Shown: positions 16,853-25,399, counted from the stretch's first letter. The stretch is DNA of 64,000 nt from Mycobacterium yunnanensis (GCF_025823185.1 NZ_JACKVK010000013.1:349151-413150); one strand, 5' to 3'. A program made the numbers and translations. The notes: generated by a model not told the origin, from the letters alone.

Positions 16853-18357
16853 GGCACCAACCAGCGGCTGAAGCCGACGTCGGTGGCCGCTGCCCGGCGC
16901 ACGACGTGCTGATAGGCGGGCATCAGCGCGGCCGCCTCCCCGCGCGCCGCCTGGATCGCCGGCAGTTTCGCGGCGAACAGTTCACGGGCCTCGTCGAGCA
17001 GCGCGGTCTCGTCGACGCTTGTGACGTGGCCGCCTTCGGCGACGACGCGTCCCGCCACCATCGTCATCACGACGTCTCGGCCGTCCTCGCAATGCACCAG
17101 TTGCTCCCGTACGTCGTTGAGTGGGGTGAAGGCAATCGAATGAAGGTCGACCAGCGCGAGGTCGGCGAGGCGCCCCGGGGCGATCGCGCCGAGGTCGTCA
17201 GGCCTACGGGTCGCGCGTGCACCGCCGCTCCACAGCGCGGTGAGCACTTCGGCGGCGGAGGGCCAGTCGTCGCTGTCGAGCCCGGCGACGTTGTGGATCA
17301 GCCCGGCGGTCTTCGCGACGGTCCACACGTTCACCGAGTCGTCGCAAATGGCCTCGTCGGTGCCCAGTGCGACGGGGATACCACGGTCGAGCATCGCCCG
17401 CCACGGCAGCACTCCGCTGCCGAGTCTCAGGTTGCTGACCGGGTTGTGCACCACCGTCGAGCCGGCGTCGGCAATGGCGTCGAGGTCGGCGTCGTCGACC
17501 CAGACGGCGTGAATCACGTTGGTGTGCGGCCCAAGTAGACCCGCGGCGGCGGTGTACCCGACCAGCGACCGGCCCGCGAACCGCGGCTGCTCGGTCATCA
17601 GGGTGCGCTGCACCTTCGTCTCCAACATGTGCGCGTACATCGGCAACCCGTGGCGCTGCGCCAGATCGTCGAGTGCGGCGAAGTACTCCAGGCTGACGCG
17701 CTGCGGCGCCGAGATCGACACTGCGGCGCGAATGCGGTCCTCGGCCGCGCCGTGCCAGGTGCCGATCAGATGGTCGTAGGCCTCCAGCAGTCGCGCCGCA
17801 GGCGCGGGGGCCGGCGCACCGAACGCACGTCGGGTGGCGTCGTCCAGTTCGTCGACGAAGGGCAGCTTCTCGGCTTCGGTCAGCTCGGGCTGATCCAGCG
17901 CCAGGAAGGCGCGAATTCCGCTGTCGCGGTATGCCATCGCCACTGCGTCCACGATGTCGGGGTCGGGAAACGGCATCAGGAACGCGTCGTCCTGCACGCA
18001 CGTGATGCCACGCTGCAGCATCTCCACCGCGCCAAGCATGGTCCGCAGATAGGCCTCCCGAGGCGTCGGTGCCAGAGCGGGGTCCGACGGTGACTCGTAC
18101 AGCATGAACAGTTCGAGCGGCAGGCTGCGGACCGAACCCTTGAGGTGGTTGGCCGGCGAGTGGAAGTGGGCGTTGATGAGCCCGGGCAGCAACAGATGTC
18201 GGCCGCCGCCCTCGACGATCCGCGCTTCCGGCTCCGCGACCAGATCCGCGCCTAGGGCGGCGATCCGATCGCCGGTGACGAGCACGTCGACGGGCCCGCT
18301 CATCGCCGTCGGGGCGTCGGCGTCGTAGACCCAGACGTGACGGAACAGCACGCTCAT
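16849..18357 (-). CDS. amidohydrolase of the ATZ/TRZ (chlorohydrolase/deaminase) family
   Basis: The 502-residue metal-dependent hydrolase shows the full metal site: NAHFH (His 64, His 66), YAHMLETK (His 243, Glu 246), VIHAVWVDD (His 283) and GTDEAICDD (Asp 334). The HNPVSNLRLGSG stretch is typical of this family, which deaminates or hydrolyses N-heterocycles such as guanine, cytosine, S-adenosylhomocysteine or triazines. ATG 18357 overlaps the racemase stop (ATGA). The substrate is unknown; the context suggests a heterocyclic amide or amidine linked to a sugar. Confidence 0.87.
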   Translation of the reverse strand: MSVLFRHVWVYDADAPTAMSGPVDVLVTGDRIAALGADLVAEPEARIVEGGGRHLLLPGLINAHFHSPANHLKGSVRSLPLELFMLYESPSDPALAPTPREAYLRTMLGAVEMLQRGITCVQDDAFLMPFPDPDIVDAVAMAYRDSGIRAFLALDQPELTEAEKLPFVDELDDATRRAFGAPAPAPAARLLEAYDHLIGTWHGAAEDRIRAAVSISAPQRVSLEYFAALDDLAQRHGLPMYAHMLETKVQRTLMTEQPRFAGRSLVGYTAAAGLLGPHTNVIHAVWVDDADLDAIADAGSTVVHNPVSNLRLGSGVLPWRAMLDRGIPVALGTDEAICDDSVNVWTVAKTAGLIHNVAGLDSDDWPSAAEVLTALWSGGARATRRPDDLGAIAPGRLADLALVDLHSIAFTPLNDVREQLVHCEDGRDVVMTMVAGRVVAEGGHVTSVDETALLDEARELFAAKLPAIQAARGEAAALMPAYQHVVRRAAATDVGFSRWLVP

Positions 18358-19049
18358 GGCAGCTCCACCGCGGCGAAGGTGTTGGCACGCGACGTGTTTA
18401 GGCCCATCGCCACCAGGCCGGCGGCAATGCCGACCGCGGCGGCGACCCCGTCGACGACCGGCACGCCGAGCGCCTCGGACAGCGGGCCGACCAGGTCGGC
18501 GAGTCCGGCGCAGCCGAGCACGACCGCTTCGGCACCGTCGTCGGCCATGGCGGTTCGGGCGGCCTCGGCGAACGCGTCGAGCAAGTGGGTCGAGCCGCCG
18601 ACCAATTCGGCCACCGGAACGTCGACGGCGACGACGCGGCAGCGGTGCTCGAGGCCGAGCGCCCGGATCACGCGGTCGCTGTGGGCGACCGTCCTGGCGG
18701 GCAGCGTGACGACGACGAAGCGATGCGCCACCAGGCAGGCGGTCTGCAGCGCGGCCTCGGTCATCCCGACCACCGGGCACGTCGCCACCTCGCGGGCGGC
18801 GTTCACCCCGGTGTCGCCGAAGCAGGCGACGACGTAGGCGTCGGTGTCTGCCTGATGCCGTCGTACCTGGTCGAGCACGCCCACGGCGGCGATCGCCTCC
18901 TCCGTGTGGCTCTCCACGCTAGGCACGCCGTCGCTTGGCTGCACGCCGCGCACCGTCACCCCGGGACCGCAGACCCGTTGGGCCGCAGCGACAATGGCGT
19001 CGGTCAATTCGGGCGACGTATTCGGGTTGACCACCGTGACGCGCGTCAT
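18354..19049 (-). CDS. Asp/Glu/hydantoin racemase family protein
   Basis: The protein has 231 residues. The two catalytic cysteines of the family are present, Cys 76 in ACFGDTG and Cys 180 in VLGCAGL, and the N-terminus VTVVNPNTS is the usual phosphate/carboxylate-binding strand. The CFGD and LGCAG contexts are closer to hydantoin/allantoin racemases (HyuA) than to glutamate racemase. The start overlaps the kinase gene (ATGA). It would interconvert stereoisomers of a cyclic ureide or an amino acid derivative formed by the operon's hydrolases. Confidence 0.85.
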   Translation of the reverse strand: MTRVTVVNPNTSPELTDAIVAAAQRVCGPGVTVRGVQPSDGVPSVESHTEEAIAAVGVLDQVRRHQADTDAYVVACFGDTGVNAAREVATCPVVGMTEAALQTACLVAHRFVVVTLPARTVAHSDRVIRALGLEHRCRVVAVDVPVAELVGGSTHLLDAFAEAARTAMADDGAEAVVLGCAGLADLVGPLSEALGVPVVDGVAAAVGIAAGLVAMGLNTSRANTFAAVELP

Positions 19050-19936
19050 CCGGGGACTCCGCCGTAGGCGTCGACCGCGGCCAGCAGGGCGCTAACACCC
19101 GGTCCGCTCACCGCGAGCCGGGCGATGGCCGCGGCGACTCGTGCGGCACCGACGGCGTCCCCGCTGCGGAGGTACTCGACGGCGAAGGCGCCGCAGAAGG
19201 CGTCGCCGGCCCCGGTGCTGTCCACCGGGGTGACGGTCTCCGCGGGGACGACGACGGGTTCGGGGTGCTCCCTGGTGGCCACCAGACAGCCCGCCTCGGC
19301 CCGCTTGATCACGACCACCCGCGGCCCGAGTTCCAGGAAGATCGCGGCGGCCGCGTCGAGGTCCGACGTGCCGGCCAGCGCGGCGGCTTCGATTTCGCTG
19401 GGCAGGAACACGTCACAGGCAGCCACGGCGTCGCCCAGTGCGGCCTCGTGGCCGATCACGTAGTCCTCCTGCGGGTCGAAGAAGATCGTCGCGGCGGTCC
19501 GGGGTCGCAACCACGCCGCCACGTCCAGTTGTGGGCGCAACGCCATCGCCGACAGGAGCACTCCGTTGGCGGTCAGTGCCTGCGGTGGCACGTCGGACGG
19601 GACCACGGACAGGGCTTCGAAGTGCTCTTCGCCTCGGACCAGGTCCCACACCCTGCCACCGGTCTCGTCGTAGTGGATCACGTTGCGAATCAACGGAATA
19701 TCGCGCGCAGGAAGCGATCGGGGATCAGTGCCGGTCGAGCGGATGGCGGCCAGGAGCGCTGGTGGTGCGTCCGTGCCGAGCGGGGCGAGCAGCAGGGGGC
19801 GGCCACCGGCCACCCTGGCGGCCAGGGCGGCGAAGAGGGCGTCCCCGCCAACGGACTCGACCCGCTCCCCGGCCGGGGACACGGTCTCGTCGACGGTCAG
19901 GTTGCCGACGCAGACCAGCGTCGGCGACTCAGACAT
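19046..19936 (-). CDS. PfkB-family sugar kinase
   Basis: The protein of 296 residues has the PfkB signature DSTGAGDAFCG (239-249), in which Asp 245 is the catalytic base. The N-terminal substrate loop carries GGDALFAALAARVAGG. The family phosphorylates ribose, fructose, fructosamine, nucleosides and similar compounds, so the substrate is not fixed by sequence. Its start lies inside the end of the SIS gene (8-base overlap). A PfkB kinase next to a SIS isomerase/deglycase recalls the Frl fructosamine pathway (FrlD/FrlB), which also uses a GntR-type regulator. Confidence 0.88.
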   Translation of the reverse strand: MSESPTLVCVGNLTVDETVSPAGERVESVGGDALFAALAARVAGGRPLLLAPLGTDAPPALLAAIRSTGTDPRSLPARDIPLIRNVIHYDETGGRVWDLVRGEEHFEALSVVPSDVPPQALTANGVLLSAMALRPQLDVAAWLRPRTAATIFFDPQEDYVIGHEAALGDAVAACDVFLPSEIEAAALAGTSDLDAAAAIFLELGPRVVVIKRAEAGCLVATREHPEPVVVPAETVTPVDSTGAGDAFCGAFAVEYLRSGDAVGAARVAAAIARLAVSGPGVSALLAAVDAYGGVPG

Positions 19937-21107
19937 CGCGCTCCGCCGCGGTGTAGCAGGCGAGTCCCAGGTGGTAGCCGACCAATTGGGCGACCACCAG
20001 GTACAGCAGTGGCGAGAGCGGCTCGGCTACGGATGGCAGCGTCACCACGGTCGCGTCGAAGCCGTCGAAGGCATGCTCACCGTCGGTGGTGATCACGTAA
20101 AGCCGGCCGCCCCAGCGCAGCGCGTCGCGAGCGGTGTCGAGCGCGCGCGGCACCGACGGACCCGTCGGGGCGAACAGGAACAGCGGCTCACCCGCCTTCT
20201 GCGAGTTGTAGTGGTGGTACTCCTCGACCTGGATCTCCGCGGCGTGCAGCGTCGTGCACTCCTTGACCTTGGCGGCTCCGACGATCGCGGTGGCCAAGTT
20301 CGGACCCGCGCCGGAGAACAACACGTTGGCCACACCCGCGGCGACCTCGGCCTCGGCGATCTCGGCGACGATCGGATCGATCCGCGTCAGCACCTCGGCC
20401 ATCAGGTCGGGCAGGGCGTCGAACGCCGTCCGAAGCTCGACCGTCCGCGCCGGTACCCGGCGCTCTCCGATGCGGATCGCGAGCTCGAGCAGCAGAGCCA
20501 GTGCGGCCGTGGAGGATTGGGTCGGCCAGCCGACGCGGGTGGCCTCGATCTTCAACGACGTGGTGGCTTCGGCCTGCAGCGTCGACCCGGCGGTATTGGT
20601 GATGGCAACGGTATACGATCCGCGATGTTGGGCCATCAGCAGCGCTTCGACCGTGCGCGTCGTCTCCCCCGAGCTCGACAGCGCCACCACCGCGGTTCGG
20701 TCGTCGACCAGATCGGCCTGGTAGTACGCGAACTCCAGGCTTTGCACCGGCTCGCACGGAACGCCGAGCACCAACTCGAGGGCCTGACGGGCGGCCACCA
20801 TCACCGCGAGCGAGTCACCACAGCCGACCAGCACCACGCGGTCGATCCCGTCGACGAGACGGTCTGCCACCGCACCCAGCTCGGATGCGTTGATCGCCAA
20901 TGTTTCTCGAATCGCATGCGGCTGAGCGAACAGCTCCGGACCGGTCGCCTGCACCCGGAAGCGCAGCTTCGCGTCCAGTGGGTCATTGCTGGGCAGGGCC
21001 AGGATGTGGGCGCGCTCGGCGTCGGAGACCCGCTGCACCACTGCGCGCTGACGAGCGTCCAGTGGGCTGGAGTTCGATTCGAGCAACGGACTCACCGCTG
21101 TGTCCAT
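19929..21107 (-). CDS. double-SIS-domain sugar isomerase/deglycase
   Basis: Two SIS domains are visible. The first starts at RVVLVGCGDSLAV and has the sugar-phosphate loop SSSGETTRTVEA; the second starts at ANVLFSGAGPNLATA. The stretch KVKECTTLHAAEIQVEEYHH matches the catalytic Glu/His region of GlmS, AgaS and FrlB, so this should act on an amino- or N-substituted sugar phosphate. It is the first gene of the ten-gene operon. I prefer ATG 21107 (392 residues); a GTG at 21137 would add ten residues, and neither has a good ribosome-binding site. Operon function: isomerisation or release of an amine from a phosphorylated sugar conjugate (inference). Confidence 0.87.
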   Translation of the reverse strand: MDTAVSPLLESNSSPLDARQRAVVQRVSDAERAHILALPSNDPLDAKLRFRVQATGPELFAQPHAIRETLAINASELGAVADRLVDGIDRVVLVGCGDSLAVMVAARQALELVLGVPCEPVQSLEFAYYQADLVDDRTAVVALSSSGETTRTVEALLMAQHRGSYTVAITNTAGSTLQAEATTSLKIEATRVGWPTQSSTAALALLLELAIRIGERRVPARTVELRTAFDALPDLMAEVLTRIDPIVAEIAEAEVAAGVANVLFSGAGPNLATAIVGAAKVKECTTLHAAEIQVEEYHHYNSQKAGEPLFLFAPTGPSVPRALDTARDALRWGGRLYVITTDGEHAFDGFDATVVTLPSVAEPLSPLLYLVVAQLVGYHLGLACYTAAERDV

Positions 21108-21168
21108 GAGAGGCGACGGCCCCCGTCCTTGGGTCACGACACCGGGCGGCGATCACCCGGCAATGACG

Positions 21169-21184
21169 AAACGGTATACCGTTT
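21169..21184. promoter_or_regulatory. 16-bp perfect palindrome, probable GntR/FCD operator
   Basis: AAACGGTATACCGTTT is its own reverse complement and lies 62 bases upstream of the preferred ATG (32 from the alternative GTG) of the first gene of the ten-gene operon. The GGTATACC core fits GT-N2-AC type sites of FCD/VanR-class GntR regulators, and the operon ends with such a regulator. The central TATACC could also serve as a -10 element, so binding would block transcription. Confidence 0.7.
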
Positions 21185-21234
21185 ATGTTTCTGGGGTGTG
21201 ACGTTCGAGAACGTTCGTGTTACCTGGGTCCGTT

Positions 21235-21302
21235 ACGGCCGATGCGCCTGAACGGCTACGGCCGATGCGCCTGAACGGCTACGGCCGATGCGCCTGAACG
21301 GC
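21235..21302. repeat. three tandem copies of a 23-bp unit
   Basis: The unit ACGGCCGATGCGCCTGAACG plus GCT is repeated at 21235-21257, 21258-21280 and 21281-21302 (last copy lacks the final base). The array runs over the 3' end of the PaiB-like gene, so the last copy encodes its C-terminus (VQAHRP) and the stop codon. The other two copies lie between the gene end and the operator region. Confidence 0.9.
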
Positions 21303-21890
21303 GGCGGCGCCGCGCTCGTCTCCATCGGCCCGCAGGCCTTCGATCACGCCGTCGACGTCCGCCTCGGGCCGATTCTGACTGAGCTTGAACTTGGCCTCCA
21401 CGCGGGAGATCGCCACCTCGACGCCGACGATCGCGCGGAGTTGACCCGCGACGAACGTCGCAGGGGCATCGTCGACCGACCACGGGTTGGGACGCAGACC
21501 CTCGTGGTGGTCGGTGAGCCGACGGACGAGCCCGTCGAGCCAGGCCACGTCGTCGTGCACGGTCACCGTGCCGTGCACGTGCGCGACGACGTAGTTCCAC
21601 GTCGGCACGACCCGGCCGTGTTCGGCCTTGGACGCGTACCAATTCGGCGTGACGTAGGAGTCGGGTCCGCGGACGATGACCAACGCCTCTCGCCCGTCGG
21701 CGTGACGCCAGTGGTCGTTGTTGCGCGCGAAGTGCCCCTCCAGCGTGCGTCGCTCGCGGTCGTATACGAAGGGCAGCATGGTCGCCTCGAGGCCGTCGGG
21801 ACCCGCCGTGACGAGGTCGGCCGCGGCATTTCGTGACAGCAGCTCGTGTACGTCGTCGTCGTCGGGCGCGAAGTGAGTGGGGACGTACAT
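21279..21890 (-). CDS. FMN-binding PaiB-like protein
   Basis: The 203-residue product starts MYVPTHFA, the usual opening of PaiB. It continues with the flavin-binding split-barrel: LEGHFARNNDHWR, VIVRGPDSYVTPNWY and VPTWNYVVAHVHGTV. The C-terminal KFKLSQNRPEADVDGVIEGL is also typical. The family is annotated as negative regulators of sporulation/degradative genes in Bacillus; in actinobacteria the role is uncertain, and a flavin-dependent redox or acetyltransferase-partner function is possible. ATG 21890 (or 21899) follows AGGAGAGGAAG. It diverges from the aldolase gene with 40 bases between. The C-terminus is encoded by a tandem repeat. Confidence 0.88.
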   Translation of the reverse strand: MYVPTHFAPDDDDVHELLSRNAAADLVTAGPDGLEATMLPFVYDRERRTLEGHFARNNDHWRHADGREALVIVRGPDSYVTPNWYASKAEHGRVVPTWNYVVAHVHGTVTVHDDVAWLDGLVRRLTDHHEGLRPNPWSVDDAPATFVAGQLRAIVGVEVAISRVEAKFKLSQNRPEADVDGVIEGLRADGDERGAAAVQAHRP

Positions 21891-21930
21891 CCCGCCCATC
21901 TTCCTCTCCTGCGAGGAATATGCTCGCGAG

Positions 21931-22824
21931 GTGACCAACCACACCCAAGCGGAGCGGATGACGTCGGGCCGGGGCTTCATCGCCGCGCTGGATCAAAGTG
22001 GCGGCTCGACGCCAAAGGCACTGCGCCTGTACGGCATCGACGAGAGCTCGTACTCCACCGACGCAGAGATGTTCGACCTCATCCACGAGATGCGGTCGAG
22101 GATCGTCACGTCCCCGGTGTTCAACGGCGACCGCGTCCTCGCCGCCATCCTCTTCGAGGAGACCATGGACCGCGACATCGCCGGCACCCCGTCGGCCACG
22201 TACCTGTGGGACGAGAAGGGGGTCGTTCCGTTCCTCAAGATCGACAAGGGCCTGCAGGACGCGGCCAACGGCGTGCAACTGATGAAGCCGATACCCGACC
22301 TCGACGAGCTGTTGGCCCGCGCGGTCGGCAAGGGAATCTTCGGCACCAAGGAGCGTTCGGTGATCGGCGCGGCCGACGCCGAGGGCATCGGTCGCGTCGT
22401 CACACAACAGTTCGACGTGGCACGGCAGGTGCTCGCCCACGGACTGGTCCCCATCCTCGAACCCGAGGTGACCATCTCTATCGCGGACAAGGCAGCGGCC
22501 GAGGACATCCTGCGTGACGCGCTGACCGAGCAGCTCGACGGCATCCCCGACGGGCAGAAGGTGATGCTCAAGCTGTCGCTGCCGACCGAGACGAATCACT
22601 ACTTGCCCTTGACCGAGCACCCGAAGGTGATACGGGTCGTGGCGCTCTCGGGTGGCTATTCCCGCGACGAGGCCGACGCGTTGCTCGCCAAGAACACCGG
22701 TCTCATCGCGAGTTTCAGCCGCGCCCTGACCGAGGGGCTGTCCGCTCAGCAGTCCGACGAGGAGTTCACCGCGACCCTCGACGCCGCGATCCAAGCCATC
22801 TACGACGCGTCCGTGGCGGGCTGA
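21931..22824 (+). CDS. class I fructose-bisphosphate aldolase
   Basis: The 297-residue protein matches bacterial class I aldolases of the eukaryote-like type. It has GFIAALDQSGGSTPKAL near the N-terminus, FEETMDR, the KIDKGLQ segment with one active-site Lys, VPILEPEV, and MLKLSLP with the Schiff-base Lys. It cleaves fructose 1,6-bisphosphate in glycolysis or gluconeogenesis without metal. GTG 21931 lies about 7 bases after TATGCT, a good -10 element, so the mRNA may be leaderless. It is followed with a 1-base overlap by a DUF1801 gene. Confidence 0.92.
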   Translation: MTNHTQAERMTSGRGFIAALDQSGGSTPKALRLYGIDESSYSTDAEMFDLIHEMRSRIVTSPVFNGDRVLAAILFEETMDRDIAGTPSATYLWDEKGVVPFLKIDKGLQDAANGVQLMKPIPDLDELLARAVGKGIFGTKERSVIGAADAEGIGRVVTQQFDVARQVLAHGLVPILEPEVTISIADKAAAEDILRDALTEQLDGIPDGQKVMLKLSLPTETNHYLPLTEHPKVIRVVALSGGYSRDEADALLAKNTGLIASFSRALTEGLSAQQSDEEFTATLDAAIQAIYDASVAG

Positions 22825-23192
22825 TGACCGACGACTCGCCAGCGGCGAAGATCGACCAGCGGATCGCCGAGCTCGCCGACTGGCGCGGCGCCACGCTCGC
22901 CCACGTCCGACGACTGATCAAGACGGCCGACCCCGACGTCGTGGAGGAGTGGAAGTGGCGCGGTGTGCCCACCTGGTATCACGACGGAATCCTGTGCACC
23001 GGTGAGACTTACAAGGACAAGGTCAAGCTGACCTTCGCGAAGGGGGCGTCGCTGCCGGATCCGAGCGGGCTGTTCAACGCCAGCCTCGACGGCAAGGTGC
23101 GCCGCGCGATCGACCTGGGCGAAGGCGACGTCCTCGACGACACCGCGTTCACGGCGTTGATCCGCGCCGCGGTGGAGCTCAACGCCCGCTGA
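22824..23192 (+). CDS. DUF1801 domain protein
   Basis: This small protein of 122 residues has the YdhG-like/DUF1801 pattern: an N-terminal helix pair, DVVEEWKWRGVPTWYHDG, and a C-terminal KVRRAIDLGEGD segment. The family is widespread and of unknown function, with a fold like a small alpha/beta binding domain. ATG overlaps the TGA of the aldolase gene by one base, so it is co-translated with it. Confidence 0.85.
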   Translation: MTDDSPAAKIDQRIAELADWRGATLAHVRRLIKTADPDVVEEWKWRGVPTWYHDGILCTGETYKDKVKLTFAKGASLPDPSGLFNASLDGKVRRAIDLGEGDVLDDTAFTALIRAAVELNAR

Positions 23193-23231
23193 CGAATCGG
23201 CTTCGGGCCGGTTGACCAGTACTCTTCCCCC

Positions 23232-24686
23232 GTGACCGAGATCGACCCGGAGAAGCTGAGGGCGTGCCTGGAGGTGCTGTCCGAGGTCAGGGACCTGCCT
23301 CCCGAGCATCCCGACGCCGTCGCCGTTCGCCGCGCGACGGCCGGGGTATTCAAGGCCGTCAAGCAGGCTCGTCGCCACGCCAAGCGCGACGCCGTCGCCC
23401 AGGCCGACCGCGCCGTGATCGCGGCCACCGCAACCGGCGCCCCCGGCCGCATCGACGACGAGACACGCGGCCTGCCGCTGGTCTCGACTGCGGCAGGCGC
23501 CACCGCGGGCACGCTGCTGCGGTCGCGCGCCTGCTACGCCTGCAAGAACCACTACACCCAGGTCGACGCGTTCTACCACCAGCTCTGCCCCCCGTGCGCC
23601 GCGTTCAATCGCGCCAAGCGTGAAGCCCGCACGAACCTCGACGGGCGACGCGCGCTGCTGACCGGTGGCCGCGCGAAGATCGGCATGTACATCGCCCTGC
23701 GGCTGCTGCGCGACGGCGCCCACACCACCATCACCACCCGCTTCCCCAACGACGCCGTGCGCCGTTTCGCCGCCATGCCGGACAGCGGCGACTGGCTGCA
23801 CCGGCTGCGGGTGGTCGGCATCGACCTGCGGGACCCCGCCCAGGTGGTCGCGCTCGCCGACGCGGTCGCCGAACAGGGGCCGCTGGACATCCTGATCAAC
23901 AACGCCGCACAAACCGTCCGTCGCTCCCCCGGCTCATACAGCGCGCTGGAGGAGGCCGAGCGCATCGTCCCAACCGAATTGGTCTCGAGGGTGGCGGGCG
24001 TGGTCACGTTCGACCACGTCAGCGACGCCCATCCGCACGCGCTCGCCGGCAGCCTGGCCGAGCACCCGAACCCGCACGCGGTCGCTCCCGTGGACGTTCC
24101 CGCGGTCACCGAGTTGGCGTTGACGGCGCGCAGCGCCACCCCGGAGCGGATCGCCGCGGGCACCGCGATCGACGCAGGCGGCCTGCTGCCCGACACCGCC
24201 TCGGTCAACAGCTGGACCCAGCGCGTACACGAGGTGGACGCGATGGAGCTTCTCGAGGTGCAGCTCTGCAATCAGACCGCGCCGTTCATCCTCGTCAGCC
24301 GGTTGCGCCCCGCGATGGCGGCGTCCCCCGCCCGCCGCAAGTACGTCGTCAACGTCTCGGCGATGGAGGGCCAGTTCAGCCGCGCCTACAAGGGGCCAGG
24401 ACATCCACACACCAACATGGCCAAGGCGGCGCTGAACATGCTGACCCGCACCAGCGCCGGTGAGATGCTGGCGCAGGACGGCATCCTCATGACCGCCGTC
24501 GACACGGGGTGGATCACCGACGAGCGCCCGCATCCCACCAAGATGCGCCTGGCCGACGAGGGCTTTCACGCCCCGCTGGACCTGGTCGACGGTGCGGCCC
24601 GGGTCTACGACCCGATCGTGCGCGGTGAGGCAGGCGAGGACGTCCACGGTTGCTTCCTCAAGGACTACTCGCCGAGCAACTGGTAA
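23232..24686 (+). CDS. short-chain dehydrogenase/reductase with N-terminal zinc-ribbon
   Basis: The 484-residue protein joins an N-terminal helical region (1-95) to a CxxC...CxxC finger (Cys 101, 104, 119, 122) and an SDR domain. The SDR domain starts ALLTGGRAKIGMYIALRLL (about 141-160) and has LDILINNAAQ. A long insert of about 110 residues follows, before VVNVSAMEGQF and the late Lys of HTNMAKAAL. The usual YxxxK Tyr appears displaced (FSRAYKGPGHPHTNMAKAAL), so catalysis may be atypical. GTG 23232 is the start. The zinc finger suggests binding to protein or nucleic acid. The substrate is unknown. Confidence 0.85.
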   Translation: MTEIDPEKLRACLEVLSEVRDLPPEHPDAVAVRRATAGVFKAVKQARRHAKRDAVAQADRAVIAATATGAPGRIDDETRGLPLVSTAAGATAGTLLRSRACYACKNHYTQVDAFYHQLCPPCAAFNRAKREARTNLDGRRALLTGGRAKIGMYIALRLLRDGAHTTITTRFPNDAVRRFAAMPDSGDWLHRLRVVGIDLRDPAQVVALADAVAEQGPLDILINNAAQTVRRSPGSYSALEEAERIVPTELVSRVAGVVTFDHVSDAHPHALAGSLAEHPNPHAVAPVDVPAVTELALTARSATPERIAAGTAIDAGGLLPDTASVNSWTQRVHEVDAMELLEVQLCNQTAPFILVSRLRPAMAASPARRKYVVNVSAMEGQFSRAYKGPGHPHTNMAKAALNMLTRTSAGEMLAQDGILMTAVDTGWITDERPHPTKMRLADEGFHAPLDLVDGAARVYDPIVRGEAGEDVHGCFLKDYSPSNW

Positions 24687-24694
24687 CCCCCGAC

Positions 24695-25399
24695 GTGACC
24701 GACCAGGTATCCGCCCCGGACGATCTCCCCGCTCCGGCCGCCCGCCGGGGCCCCGTCATCCGGCTCGGCGTGTTCGTCGTCTTCCTACTCGGGTTGTTCT
24801 ACCTGGTGGCCGTCGCCCGGGTGGTCGACGTCGCCGACGTGCGCAACGTGGTGACGGCGGCCGGGCCCGCAGCGCCGCTGGCCTACGTCGGAATGTCTGC
24901 GGTGCTCGGCGCCGTCTTCGTCCCTGGGCCCATCTTGGCAGCCGGCAGCGGCGTGCTCTTCGGGCCACTCCTCGGCACCTTCGTGACGCTGTTCTCGGCG
25001 ATCGGCACCGCCTGCATCACCAACCTCGTCGGACGCCGGGCTGGGCGAGACGGCGCGCGGTCCCTGATGGGCGCCGAGCGGGCCGACCGGCTCGACGCCC
25101 AAGTGCAGCGGCGCGGCCTGTGGGCCGTCGTCGGTCAGCGGTTCGTGCCGGGCGTATCCGACGCGCTCGCGTCCTACGCCTTTGGCGCCTTCGGAGTTCC
25201 GTTGTGGCAGATGGCCGTTGGCGCGTTCATCGGGTCAGCACCCCGGGCGTTCGTCTACACCGCACTCGGGGCGTCCATTGGCGACCTGTCGGCGCCGCTG
25301 GCGTACACGGCGATCGCGGTGTGGTGCGTGACGGCGGTCGTCGGGGCCTTTGCAGCCCATCGCGGCTACCGGGCGTGGCGGGGTCGCCAGCGGCCCTAG
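24695..25399 (+). CDS. TVP38/TMEM64 (VTT-domain) membrane protein
   Basis: The protein of 234 residues has five to six transmembrane helices and the VTT core: FVPGPILAAGSGVLFGPLLG, then QRFVPGVSDALASYAFG. These paired motifs are typical of DedA/TVP38 proteins, which act in phospholipid scrambling or membrane homeostasis. GTG 24695 is eight bases after the stop of the zinc-ribbon SDR gene, so the two are probably co-transcribed. An earlier in-frame start would overlap the SDR gene and is less likely. Confidence 0.88.
   Translation: MTDQVSAPDDLPAPAARRGPVIRLGVFVVFLLGLFYLVAVARVVDVADVRNVVTAAGPAAPLAYVGMSAVLGAVFVPGPILAAGSGVLFGPLLGTFVTLFSAIGTACITNLVGRRAGRDGARSLMGAERADRLDAQVQRRGLWAVVGQRFVPGVSDALASYAFGAFGVPLWQMAVGAFIGSAPRAFVYTALGASIGDLSAPLAYTAIAVWCVTAVVGAFAAHRGYRAWRGRQRP

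Noticed and set aside
21201..21214. ACGTTC-GA-GAACGT inverted repeat as an SOS (LexA) box
   Set aside because: Mycobacterial LexA boxes need GAAC-N4-GTTC; here the arms face the other way with a 2-base spacer, and the genes around are not repair genes.
21235..21302. CRISPR array
   Set aside because: The three repeats are directly adjacent with no spacers, and there are no cas genes.
21256..22794. Long open frame on the minus strand opposite the aldolase and running through the PaiB-like gene
   Set aside because: It is the antisense of a well-conserved class I aldolase and lacks any recognisable domain; a by-product of high GC codon bias.
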